The notes under the pieces were generated by a model, which had not been told where the DNA came from, did no database searches, and worked only from the letters and a program-made list of their open reading frames with translations. From assembly GCA_029204225.1 (NCBI GenBank), contig CM055100.1:34924645-34988644 (forward strand): a stretch of 64,000 bases of DNA, read 5' to 3'. The first letter of the stretch is position 1. Every line of letters begins with the position of its first letter. Below, one piece after another: positions 22,065 through 33,000 of the stretch. The stretch comes from Diphasiastrum complanatum (Eukaryota; Streptophyta; Lycopodiopsida; Lycopodiales; Lycopodiaceae). A program made the position numbers and the translations under genes.

Positions 22065-23080
22065 ATGAAAAGTATGTATGCTAGTGATTCTGACTTCCAG
22101 CATATCTTTGAAATACTTGAAAGAAACCAAAGTCATAAAGACTATGTTTTGAAAGAAGGATATTTATTCAAAGAAGATGAGCTATGTATTCCTATAGCAT
22201 TTAGAACCAAGATCCTTCAAGAAACCCATAGTCCTCCCTATGCAGGACATAGAGGAATCCCTTTGACTTTGGAAGCTCTGAAAAAATTCTTTTATTGGCC
22301 TACCATGCATCGAGACACAAGACATTATTTAAGTGCATGTCTAGTTTGTCAACACAATAAAGATGAGCGAGGATTAAAAACTCCAGAATTACTTCATTCC
22401 CTACCTATTCCTGAAGCACCCTGGGAACATATTACCATGGACTTTATCTCTGGGTTTTCTAAAACCAAAAATGGAAATGAGATGATATGGACTATCATTG
22501 ATAGATTTAGCAAACAGGCTCATTTTATTCCCTGTAAGAAAAAGCTTAAAGGACCCGAAGCAGCTCATTTGTTTATCCGTCACATCTTTAGGCTGCATGG
22601 ACTAACCCAAAGTATAGTGTCTGATCAGGATACGAGATTTACTAGCAATTTTTGGAGAGCGCTTTTTGATAATCTGGGGACCACCCTTAAATTCTCTTCC
22701 TCCTTCCATCCCCAAACTGATGGTCAAAGTGAAATCACCAATCGAACCATCATAGATTTGTTGAGAAATTATGTAAGTGATCAGAAGACTCAATAGGAAC
22801 ACTCTCTTCCTATACTAGAATTTGCTTACAACAACACCGTTCATTCTTCTACTGGTAAAGCAACTTTTTAAGTAATGTATGGAAAACTGACTGTGCCTCC
22901 TGTATTAAGAACTAAAGAAAAGATATTTGCCTCACATGAATTTGTGCAAGATTATCAAGAAACCTTTTTAAAGGTTCAGCAATCCATCGCAAGTGCACAA
23001 GAAAAATAGCAGAAAAGTGCAAATATGCGTCAGAGGGCAATCAAGTACGAAGAAGGAGAACTAGTTCTCCTAAAATTTGA
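22065..23080 (+). pseudogene. Gypsy-B integrase
   Basis: Well preserved. Zinc finger: HSPPYAGHRGIPLTLEALKK...YWPTMHRDTRHYLSACLVCQ (HHCC). Catalytic core: WEHITMDFISGFS, TIIDRFSKQAHFIPC, IVSDQDTRFTSNFW and HPQTDGQSEITNRT, with D, D and E in place. A TAG at 22795-22797, a TAA near 22870 and a TAG near 23010 break the C-terminal part. The RQRAIKYEEGELVLLKFEP module is the last recognisable gypsy sequence. Confidence 0.9.
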
Positions 23081-23378
23081 ACCATCGATGATTTCCACAG
23101 TTGTCCACACAGTGAATTATGAGGCCACCATCGATGATTTCCCTGAAACCACCAAAACTGCAAGATTTTTCCGTGAATTTTCCTCGGAATCCACCTACAA
23201 CGATCGTTCTGATCTTCCCCAAAGCTCCGATCGAAGGAACTTTGCTGTCTCCAGCCATCTGGACTGCCAATACCCCGTATGGAGTCCTCTCTCCTGAGAC
23301 GCTCTGAGTGCTATTTCTCTTGGTGAAAGATGCTATCCCATAGCTCCACCGGATCATACATACCTGCAACACCCTGAC
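23081..23378 (-). other. Leader/5' internal region of a minus-strand copia
   Basis: Read on the minus strand this follows the primer site at 23379-23390. An open frame from about 23295 down to 23081 (MAGDSKVPSIGALGKIRTIV near its middle) could be the N-terminus of a gag-like protein, but the sequence is cut off at the Gypsy-B junction. No zinc knuckle or gag domain can be confirmed. Confidence 0.4.
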
Positions 23379-23390
23379 GCTCTGATACCA
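23379..23390 (-). other. Copia primer binding site (minus strand)
   Basis: On the minus strand this reads TGGTATCAGAGC, the initiator-Met tRNA primer site, right after the LTR end AAATTTCAACT. Confidence 0.85.
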
Positions 23391-23391
23391 A

Positions 23392-23870
23392 GTTGAAATT
23401 TCGATAGAAGCTAGTGTAGTATGCAGATCACATCACACAATCACCATAGCCACTCCTCACAAGCTCTCAAAGATGGCACAACAAAAGTTAATAGATTACA
23501 AGGAAACACTGTACATATAGAGTATTCACAAACTGCATGAAAAGGCAGGTGTCCTAAAATTGGCCTACCACCTGTTAAACTAAGGTCGGGCCCAATATGG
23601 CCAAATTTGACTGACAAACTTGGGACGTGCCCCCAAGTATATCAAGTACTGTAAATAACTCTGTACAGGCTAACTTTTCCTACCAGTATGGCTACTCGGC
23701 TAACCTAAGTAGCCGGCTACGGGATCAGTGCCCGACTGATATAATGATAGTGGGTCACATCCCGAACACAACCATATATAGTAAACTGACTAACTGTACA
23801 TTTATTACAGTATCACATTTAGAGCTTACATAAAATGTATATCAGATTGACTCTGATTTCTAACTTTTAG
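23392..23870 (-). repeat. Copia-type 5' LTR (minus strand)
   Basis: On the minus strand it begins GTTAGAAATCAGAG and ends ATCGAAATTTCAAC just before a primer site. The first 290 bases or so match the plus-strand LTR piece at 13240-13537. A TATA-like ACTCTATATG is near 23520. No 3' partner in the same orientation is present. Confidence 0.8.
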
Positions 23871-25557
23871 TTCAATGTAATGGCTATTAACATTTACCAA
23901 TGTGGCAACATAGATGGCTCTTTACATGCATAGTTTTTCTCCTCTCCTTTGACTTGCTTAGATCCTAACTAGAAAATACAGACATGCATCTAGCCAAATT
24001 CTAGAAAAATTCATGAAAATTTTGTATTATAATGGAGCATCTACAAGTGGGTCCAAAAAAACAAAAGGAGTATCTAGACAACAATGAAAAATAGCAGTTA
24101 AGCATTTTACAAAAGGGAACTAGTTTTGCTTAAAAGTGAGACCTAAACAAAATTTCTTCTACTAGCATATACAAAAAACTAGCATCGCAATTTTGCGGTC
24201 CTTTTACCATTAAGAAACGTGTTAGAAGGCGGTTATGTTGAATAACCTTTCCTTTCCATGACCCACAATATTTTGTATATTAAACTTCTTTAGAAGTTAG
24301 ATATTGCAAATCCTAATCACACCTTGCATAATGAGCAATAACTGAATTGGAGCCATAACAAGTATTGGATTGAAATGGAGCCATAACAAGTGTTGGATTG
24401 CAAGGAGCATGAGTTAAGAAGAATTAAATTGGACGTAGAATCTTTTCATTCATTCAAGTCATTATCTACCCTCAGAAAGATGCAAAAAGATTTGAAAATA
24501 GGCCATTGATCTTTCTTGCAATCTATTAGAAGGAGAATATGTAGACACCCTATTGATAAGAAAATTGAAAGTTTGTGTTTATTCTAATGTATTCATAGAC
24601 ATACTTGTTTTTACTTGACATTTGATAATTATGATGTGTCTAGTTGCATGTCAAAAAAGTCCACAAAAGTAGTTTGACCAAACACTTTGACCACAAATTT
24701 GAATAATCAATTGATTTTTGTTGGAGGGACGGAGGGTGTCTCAATATAGCCTAGCTATTGTAAGAAAGCAAACAATTTTGAATGAGGATGACAAGAGTTG
24801 CTACATTGAAGATGATGTGGTAACACATGATATAGTTTGCTTTCGGACAATGTTCTAGTCACAAAAAAGAGCTGCATTTATGTCAACTTGGAAACTGATA
24901 CATACATTATTGGATTGAAGAAGACATGAAATCTATATTCATAGATGGTAAAAGCTAGGAGAAGCAAGTGGATGCTTTGGTGAATGCCCGGGATAGCAGG
25001 GTGTTGACCATAAGTGAGGACATCATGGGAGTACACTTAGAAAATGGATCTATGGGAGATAATACTTGGGGGGTAACTATTGGTGCGTTGGTCAAATTAG
25101 AGTTACCAATGTCAAGCAATTGAAAGTTGAGCATGTATGGCCCCTCGTGAAAGGCAAATCAACATCGACATCCTTGGTGATGATGGCACTATGGATTTAT
25201 TGTTTGTGAAGTGATTTGTGATCATTCATTCATTAAGTCCTTAGTAGACTTTTCACTTACCACCACATGATTGTTTTGTATAAGTTCATTTCATTACTTT
25301 TGACTATTGTTATAATAATGAAATTTACTTTTTTTTTATGTATCTTGTGTGTCCAAACATTTTTAAAATTGATTTTATAATTTTTGTTATTTTATATATT
25401 ACCTATATTGAACTTTCTTGTAGCGTTTCTTATTTTATTGAAGATTCTACTACTTTGTATTTCCTTCCATGCTCTATCTTCATGCATATAGTTTGGGTAC
25501 TGATGTATGAATGTGTTTGTTGTTGTTAATTCTCTCTTAAGGATTGGTTTGGGATTA
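23871..25557. other. 1.7 kb without recognisable gene
   Basis: AT-rich. The only structure seen is a short tandem repeat at 24344-24400, two units of about 28 bp containing GGAGCCATAACAAGT then TTGGATTG. The 24900-25200 stretch has short open runs but no family resemblance. Confidence 0.5.
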
Positions 25558-25840
25558 GTATCAGGTAGATGTGCAAGGCTTGGAAGTTGATCCATCATTC
25601 TACTCAATTTAGATGCTTCTTAGTTATCGGCTCCCTGAGGAGTTCTTCTTACAACTGTTGAATGACAGTTGTAACAAGCACTTTGTAGGATTCCCATTTG
25701 AGTTAGTATCAGGTAGATGTGCAAGACTTGGAGATTGATTCACCATTCCACTGATTTCTGATGTTTCCTAGTTTCGGGCTCCCTAAGGAGTTCTTCTTAC
25801 AACTGTTGAGTGACAGTTGTAAGAAGCACTTTGCAGGTTC
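25558..25840. repeat. Tandem duplication (about 149 and 134 bp) carrying a hairpin
   Basis: The phrase GTATCAGGTAGATGTGCAAG starts units at about 25558 and 25707. Both continue through GGCTCCCT(G/A)AGGAGTTC and into an inverted repeat, then GCACTTTG(T/C)AGG. The units diverge in their middle third, so the duplication is not recent. Confidence 0.8.
25793..25826. repeat. Perfect 14-bp inverted repeat with 6-nt loop
   Basis: CTTCTTACAACTGT at 25793-25806, loop TGAGTG, then ACAGTTGTAAGAAG at 25813-25826. The copy at 25645-25678 has one mismatch (GTAACAAG). The stem is G-C poor and has no T-run after it, so it is not a terminator-like element. It may be a remnant of a small inverted-repeat transposon or part of an LTR. 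Confidence 0.85.
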
Positions 25841-26329
25841 CGAAATTTCAGTTGAAGGTTGTTGTGTTGATGTTCTGTGATTTCAGTAGGAGTAGATTTA
25901 GTTTAGTTCCCTAATGTTTCTGTAGATTAGATTAATAAAAATTTGTAGTCTTCTGTAAGAATAAAGCAAGAACTGAAGCAGTATGTAGAATGTAGAAAAT
26001 CGAGTCCCTGATAGATTACTGTCCAAGATGAGCTACCATTGTCAATCAAGGATCGAATCAGGTCATAGGTGTGCCTCTGACAGGCGGGGTACAGCACCAT
26101 TATACTGCAAAACAAAGCCCGTGACTAAGCTATAGCTAAATCGATCCGTAGTCACGTGAATCCCTGGCCATGCTGAAGCTCTGTCAGACAGAGAGTAAGT
26201 GCTACATTGAGTAGGAGGTTCAACGCTAGTATTGGCCCGTTGAGAAGTAGGATCTGTGTCAAGCAGAACCAGCAAGCGTTGGTGCTACATGAGAAGTAGA
26301 ATCTCTGCAAACAATGGAAGATTATGGGC
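25841..26329. other. No recognisable gene
   Basis: Open stretches on the minus strand (26063-26349) are Cys/Leu-rich without a domain, and neither strand reads as gypsy or copia protein. It abuts the integrase remnant of Gypsy-C. Confidence 0.4.
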
Positions 26330-26805
26330 AAACATATATGCTTTTCCATCTCTTATGAGGGATATCCAGTGGATGTAACAAACCACCAGCCTTAAGGTGT
26401 TCAACCTTTGCTAGTTGACATGGATTGCATTTAATCACATATGACTCAACGTACGACTTAAGTTTTGGCCAATAAAACTCTCTTCTGACCAAGTCAAGAG
26501 TCCTATGTAAACCGGAACGTCCTGCATAGGGTATGTCATGACATTTAAACAAAGTCTTACATTTGAGCTCATCATCACTAGGTACATAAACCTTTCCATT
26601 CCGAAATAACAATCCATCTCGAATGTTCCACAATCTTCTTATCTTTCCTTGTTAGTTGACCCCTATGAACTTGACTCAACATTGTCCTCATTTCTTCAGT
26701 CCGAACAATGTTCCAAATATGACCAAAATGGAGATCATTTTCATATTTTCCTCTCAACAAAAGATATAGATACGTGGAAATCTGGGTAAATGACAACTCG
26801 TTCAA
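26330..26805 (-). pseudogene. Gypsy-C integrase N-terminus
   Basis: Minus-strand stretches give a pre-integrase linker (LHFGHIWNIVRTEEMRTMLSQ) and then DGLLFRNGKVYVPSDDELK, CHDIPYAGRSGLHRTLDLV and YWPKLKSYVESYVIKCNPCQ. This has the H-H-C-C spacing of gypsy integrase fingers. It ends at HPLDIPHKRWKSI, where the catalytic core should start, and the core is absent. A frameshift lies near 26600. Confidence 0.8.
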
Positions 26806-26835
26806 TTCACCAATCTGACTTATTGAGCAGTGCTA

Positions 26836-27327
26836 CTACTTTAGCATAATCCTCAATGAATCTTCGAAAGAAAACCTTAATCCCAAAATTGATTTAATTT
26901 GTCTCGCAGTTTGCGGAATCGACCTATCAACCACTATCTTGATTTTATCCTCGTCAATCTTGATCCCATACGCGGTAATCTTATGACCAAAATAAACCAA
27001 CTCATGCTTACAGAATTCACACTTGAATTCCTTAGCATAGAGTAACTCTTGTCGGAGTTTCATCAAGATAGTTCTCAAATATTCTATGTGTTCCCCAAAG
27101 GTCTTACGGTATACGAGAATGTCATCTAGGAACACTACCACAAACTTTCCCAAATATGGATGAAACAAATCGTTCATCATTTGCTGGAATATTGTTGGAG
27201 CATTTGTTAAACCAAAAAGCAACACTAAGAACTCATAATGGCCAAATCTAGTATGAAATCTAGTCTTTTTTTGGACATCCGATTTAATTCTTATCATTAA
27301 CTGTCCTAAACCATGTACTAACTCCAA
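26836..27327 (-). pseudogene. Gypsy-C reverse transcriptase
   Basis: A 163-codon minus-strand stretch: [43 protein letters not shown], then VVVFLDDILVYRKTFGEH (intact catalytic F-L-D-D) and CEFCKHELVYFGHKI. The N-terminal fingers are missing and a frameshift follows IKSILGLR. The peptide resembles that of the plus-strand element at 37.7-38.2 kb, so the two are of the same lineage. Confidence 0.85.
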
Positions 27328-27345
27328 ATGGTGTGTTTGAGCCTC

Positions 27346-28588
27346 ACAAGGTTATTAATTACTTTACGGGTCTCGTACAATATGATGTGGCATAACCAAT
27401 AATTTCGAGCACTGGAGTACTGTGTATCCAAGTAATCTAGGATTATATTGAATTCTATATTCAGGACATGGACGTAACATAGATATTCAAAATAAAGTAG
27501 AAAATTAAACTGGGCAGATGAAGACTTTCAAGTTGAGTGACACCATGAAAATGCCAATTGACATTGTTAGGTATCACATTCTCATTGTTGGTTGGTTAAA
27601 GTCAAATTTTGTACTGACGTTTGGTGATCGGCTTTTTACTTTATGTCTTGTGACAATTTTTTGGCACTATCAAAACATGCCAATCATAGTTCTTAGCTGA
27701 TTTAATAGATTTATTAAGTGAATCGATCTAGATTAAAATTGGATTGAAGAAACGAATAAATCCATCATATCTCTCAACACTTTTCCAACAGAATGAAGAT
27801 CATCCCTCAGTTTCTTTGTGCGAGTAAAATATATACACTCATTTACTCAAGGGCAGTCTTGCATGGCAAGGTTGTTGTTGCTGACAAGACCAAGTCCCAT
27901 GTACTAATACACAGCACATGCCCACACTGGAGTCAACACATAGACTTGTGAAATATTAAGATTGAGATCTAACACCCTCCACCAATACAAAAATCACCAC
28001 TAATTTTGTGACTGATGAATTTGTCCATACATATAACATGAATCTGTCAATACATATAACATGCATTTGTCAATACATATAACATGCATAACATCTATCA
28101 AAAGTTATCATGGCCCTAAAAAAGATGTTTTTTAATTTGGTGCTTAAGAATAATAAGTAGCCATGCACTTTTACTTGCCCAAAGACCCTACTAGATCACA
28201 AGAAGCTTGAACAATTTCTTTTGACAAGAAACAATTGACGATAAATAAAGGTTCATGCAAGTATAGGAGATATAGAATACAAGAGAGAGACTTGGAAAGC
28301 GTAGGGCATATGCTTGCTATCTTGTTGCTAATAACTCCTACAATTGTGCTCACCTTGCTTAGAGTTTTTTTTTTTGGGCGAGTGTTAGAAGTTTGTTGTT
28401 GAAAACATGAGAAGATATTGTAGTACGGTAGAGACATTTGGTGGAGGTCCACGTTGAGGGCCATGTTGAGGTCCATGTCGAGGTGCCTTTGAGATAGCTT
28501 GCATCTTAACTTTAATTTCAACCTACCTTTAACCTTTTGATTGTTTCATGACCTAGCCACATGGTAGGATTGGTGGGTATAAAGACAA

Positions 28589-28593
<5 letters not shown>
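27346..28593. other. 1.25 kb without recognisable gene
   Basis: No coding family is visible. A 24-bp unit (GTCAATACATATAACATGC) is repeated three times at about 28021-28090. The right end is a (GA)n tract. Confidence 0.5.
28021..28090. repeat. 24-bp unit, three tandem copies
   Basis: Units TGTC(C/A)ATACATATAACATG followed by a few variable bases start near 28021, 28045 and 28068. One substitution distinguishes the first copy. Simple minisatellite. Confidence 0.8.

Positions 28594-28655
<62 letters not shown>
28594..28655. repeat. (GA)n microsatellite
   Basis: Thirty-one uninterrupted GA dinucleotides, ending before ACGCGCC. Confidence 0.98.
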
Positions 28656-28658
<3 letters not shown>

Positions 28659-29859
28659 CGCCATGTGCATCATTTTTGGCCCAACTTGAACTGGATGTGC
28701 ACAACTCGAATGTCAAAAAATTTGGTTCCTAGATGTGATGCACATCCAAGAAATGGCTTAACTAAAACGTCCTAAACAAGCAATCTCTTGAAGATGCATC
28801 TAAACTGGAGGCCAATCTTGGGGGTGACATCCCAATGTTAAAAGTGCATGTGTTTGACAAGACTTGCACTTCCAAAACTGGAGGCCCATCAACATCTCGA
28901 TTTTGTGAGTGGGGGTGTCATTTCCAAACTGGATGCACTTATGAATGCATGTGCTTAACAAGGTTTGGACTTCCCAAATTGGAGGCAAATCCTAGAGGTA
29001 CATCTTGTGGAGCTTACATCTAGTGCGTCCAAGAAGATGCATAGTATGCACGTAGCTATCAGTGTTCGGGAAAGCAAACAAAGTATAGAAATGGAATGGA
29101 CATAAAAATCGGCATCATGAAGATTTTGATGGTTTTTTATGTAGGTAAATAAACCTTTTTATGAGTGATAGTCCTCAAAAATTCAAAAAGCTTTAAAAAA
29201 TGTAGGTTTTTTCAAAATAGCTTTATAAAGGTTTTCCAAACACTGTTAGCTAGGCTACTGACCCCGATCACGTTGTGAGAGAGAAGGCATGGTCACATGA
29301 TGGAAGCAGGAAGGTATAATTCCCTAGATTCCTTCCTACTTTCGAAGGTAAGCCATAACCCCCAAAAGCAAGAGGCTACCTCTTATTTCCCCAAATTCTT
29401 TGCAACAATAACTTCAATTGGCTCCCGTCCCATCATGTTAGAAGGAGACATCTACCCCCACATGTATATCCCATCTTTTGAGGAGGCTGCCACCACCACC
29501 GGAGGCTGCCTCTTAGCTCGGCCACATGACGGAGGATGCCACCAGTGGTTGCCTCCAAAAATGTGGGATCAAGCAACATCTTGGAGGAGTAGAGAGTGCT
29601 ACTTTCGACCTATGTGTCATGGTCTGTGCCAGCTGGCTGCCTCCAAAGGCTGGCCTGTCTCTCCGAGGTTATTTTTTTTAATCTCCAAAGATCAAAGCTA
29701 ACCTTTCGAAATCAGAGGGAATATTTTTAAAATATTTAGTTTTACCTCATCCATGGTCTACCTACTCCAGGTGACCCAAACTTTGGTTGCACACTCCAAC
29801 GTGTGGCAACCAGAGGCAGGCTCCTCTGAACGAGAAAGAAAGAGAGAAGGAAAGGCTTT
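28656..29859. other. Region upstream of the transporter gene; no gene recognised
   Basis: 28740-29040 contains degenerate repeats of an (A/C)AACTGGA(G/T)GC phrase spaced 60-90 bases apart. A 134-codon plus-strand open stretch at 29297-29701 is Pro/Gly/Cys-rich without a domain and has no counterpart I know. The promoter of the transporter presumably lies in the last few hundred bases, but no convincing TATA box could be chosen. Confidence 0.4.
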
Positions 29860-30066
29860 GAGAGAGAGAGAGAGAGAGAGAGTGTGAGAGTGAGAGTGTA
29901 GTAAACGCGATGCTTGGAAAATTTAAAGCATTAGCGAATTACCTGAGCAAGATTTAACATACTTTGCTTTCGCAGCAGCGGCAGCAGCGGAGGTTTTGTT
30001 CTTCGTCAGAGCTCGGCTGCTGCTTGCGTCAACAAAGACATAGAAGAGCCATATTTCAAACAATAA
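29860..30066 (+). promoter_or_regulatory. Probable 5' UTR of the transporter gene with (GA)n
   Basis: A (GA)11-type tract at 29860-29882 is followed by GTGTGAGAGTGAGAGTG and then GC-richer sequence with CAGCAGCGGCAGCAGCGG before the start codon at 30067. GA/CT repeats in plant 5' leaders are common. An upstream ATG at 29910 opens a short frame. TTTCGCAG at about 29967-29974 could be a leader-intron acceptor. Inference from position. Confidence 0.45.
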
Positions 30067-33000
30067 ATGGAGTCGTACTACGTTGTGGTGTTCGGCCTCC
30101 AGGTGCTGGCTGTGGCGATCCTGGAGGTGAGCAAGGGAAACAAAGATCGCATTCACACCACATCCGCCTTCAATGCTTTCAAGAACAACTACATTTTGGT
30201 GTACTGCCTAATGATGGGTAACTTTCCGCCTCATTTTCATTCTTTGAATTAGATCCATCTATTTTGTGTTCATATCATGTTAATTGTACTGACAATGTAC
30301 AGTACTGGTTGCTCTGCATATCACTACGTTTGGATCATGTTTGCTTATAGTCATACACAGACATTAGTGTGACCGGGCAGTGACCCTATTATTTCTACCG
30401 TAATTGTGTGTTTTATTCAAAGATAATGTCGTAAAAAGGACTATAGTTCCTACATTTCCAGGACGAAATTTGCATTTTATCGGATCTGTATGATTAGAGT
30501 TGTTTTTTCTATCGTCTAGGCAGCGCAAAAGCAGAGTTCTGAATTGATTCGTTCTTATGAGTCTTAACTAGATCTGAAACCTAAGAAGGTGGACATTTCG
30601 TATTTGCAAAGTTTTATCTAGGCTTCACGCCTTGTCGTTGAGATGTTTGGAAATCAGTTAGCAAAAACTGATCCATCAACAAATGTAGTTGGCTTTTTGA
30701 GCAATTGTTGGTCAGTACACATCCAAGTTGAGGAAATTTTAATAGCAATTTGAGTAGTGTCTTTAAAACCCTTGAGAGTTGTATGAATGGCTTCAATCAG
30801 AGGATTCAGAATCGTCTCTGTAGATTATTTGATAGACCATTAAGGATGTGAAGCTTCATCAGCTTGAAGCTGACGGCATAAAGCTGCAATGCTGAATTTA
30901 AAGGCTTTCTCTCCAGTTTAAGGTCCTTTGATAGCTTTGGTGGATATGGCCGTCAGTTACACCATTATCTCTGTAATTTGAAAGTGGGCATGCAAAATCA
31001 AACTTTCAGAAAAGGTCAGCTTGCCACTATAGCTAGCCATTTTTCGAAGCAACCATCCAGTTTCCATCTCTTCAAATCCTTCAAATGCCAATGACTCAAA
31101 TTTTGGTTCACCAGGCTGCAGCTATGTAGTTCTTTTGCCTTTTGCCTTTAGAAACTTATGTGCATGTGGTGTATACAACAAAAGAAGAGGAAGTTTCTCC
31201 ACCTATGGATTCCATAGTTCAATATTTACATACTATTGTCTTTGTTGCAGAGTATTACCATTAGGTACTGGTTGTGTTGTGCCTTATACGTGATTGTTGA
31301 ACTTCAGCTGGAGATTGGTTGCAAGGGCCATACGTTTACTTTCTGTACAGTCACTACGGCTTCAGCAAGGGCGACATTGGTCGGCTATTTATTGCTGGAT
31401 TTGGATCGTCTATGGTTTTTGGAACGATTGTTGGTTCCCTAGCAGACAAGTAGTAAGCAGCGTCTGCTTCCAATCCAAAATTGCTGGTTTATTTTGTATC
31501 TGTTGTATGCAAGTCTTTATGCAGGATGTATAAATTTCAGGAATTGCTAAATAAATAAATCAATAGACTCACGTAAAAACAATAAATTTCATCAAGAAAG
31601 TTTTCCAGATAATATAGAAAACTGCTATATTCGGTAAAGAAGAGATTGTGCTACCATTTATCTAGTCCAAAAAATATTCTTCTTCATTTCAACAGTAATT
31701 TGTGTTTAACATAAATCAAGGCAATTGGCTTCTTCACTGAATTATTAAAGAATGTTTTCAGTGGACGGAAGAGGGCAGGTATAACGTATTGTGTCACTTA
31801 CATATTGAGTTGCTTCACTAAGCACTCTTCTCAGTATAGAGTATTATTGGTCGGTCGAATTCTTGGTGGCATATCAACGTCTCTATTGTTCTCAGCATTC
31901 GAGTCATGGCTGGTTGCGGAGCATTTTAAGGTGATCTCAAGATTGTCTTGTGAATTCACTTAACTGTTTTAAGCAGCATCAAGATGTGCTCACACTGTTT
32001 TGTTAGGAAAAGATTTTCTAAGAAATTGTAGATTTAGCCAAAGTTTTATGCTGTGCCCAATAAAAATTTGCCTTCTTTGCATTATGTTCACTTCTACATA
32101 ATGTCATTTTGCTCGTTTCCTTGAAATCTTTGATTATCTGCATGACTTGAAATTCTATCTCCATTAAAGCGTGAAAAGTAAAAACAGCGGAAAGCAATCT
32201 ACTTTCAACCATTCTCCTTTTTTCTTGATGCATGAGTTTTCAACTTATGAGTTGATCAATTAAGTTGTCTATTACATCTTTCCTTCCTTTCATGATGGTC
32301 TATTCTAGGTACTTATAATGGAATGAAGAAAACAACTTAAGATATGGCTCATTCACACATTGCACAAGTAGACATTTATCATATTCAAAACCTCATTTGA
32401 CATCCATATGTAGATAAAAGAAGATGCAAAAATCTGCTAACATTTTTGTACAATTGCATGGTTGGAATCTTGGCTTTGTCAAGAAGGCTAACCTTGGTTG
32501 GATCTCCAAGTGTCTCTCGTTTTCCTTGAACAAAATTTTACATATCTTGAACAGTAACTAGGTGTTTTGAATAATGTTATGGACCCTTTACTTGATAATA
32601 AATAATCTAAGGAAATTAACATAATGGTTTTCTTGTAATATGAGTTTGATATGGCCTCTTAGATGCTATAATGTTATCAATGTGGCTTGTGCCATTTGCA
32701 GCTGTCACAATCAACTGTCAAGTCCAAATTTAGAGGTGATCATAGATATCTTGAGCGTCTTCACTATTTCCACTTCATCTATGAAGTATGCAATAATGTT
32801 TTTGAAGCATAACTATGATATTTTCCTATTGGCCACCTCCACTCTCTCTTGCCAGTCCTTTATATTTTACGTCATAACCTTTTGCGGTGCTCCTTCCTTG
32901 AACTCTCTTGGCGTATGATCCAGATCGGCATGAGTCTTTGCCAGATCCATCGCCGCTCTTACATTTTTCTTTGCTAACTCCAACATCTATTGCATGTAAC

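Larger units (their letters stand above)
21011..23080 (+). mobile_element. Gypsy-B: degraded Ty3/gypsy pol
   Basis: A second plus-strand gypsy, in a different lineage from Gypsy-A, entering in mid reverse transcriptase. It contains reverse transcriptase, RNase H and a nearly complete integrase. It ends abruptly near 23080 (GELVLLKFEP) at a junction with a minus-strand copia leader, so its 3' end is lost. Confidence 0.85.
26330..27345 (-). mobile_element. Gypsy-C: minus-strand Ty3/gypsy remnant lacking RNase H
   Basis: On the minus strand the order is reverse transcriptase (27327 to about 26880), a short linker, then the integrase zinc finger (26633 to 26330). After RRFIEDYAKVVALLNKSDW in a shifted frame, the RNase H domain expected there is nearly all missing: the next coding sequence is the segment before integrase. 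Both ends are truncated and no LTR is attached. Confidence 0.8.

Noticed and set aside
28171-28521. 116-codon minus-strand open stretch
   Set aside because: Contains low-complexity and a T-run; no motif and no homologous context.
29297-29701. 134-codon plus-strand open stretch upstream of the transporter
   Set aside because: Contains Met and Pro-rich runs but no domain; more likely promoter-proximal non-coding sequence.
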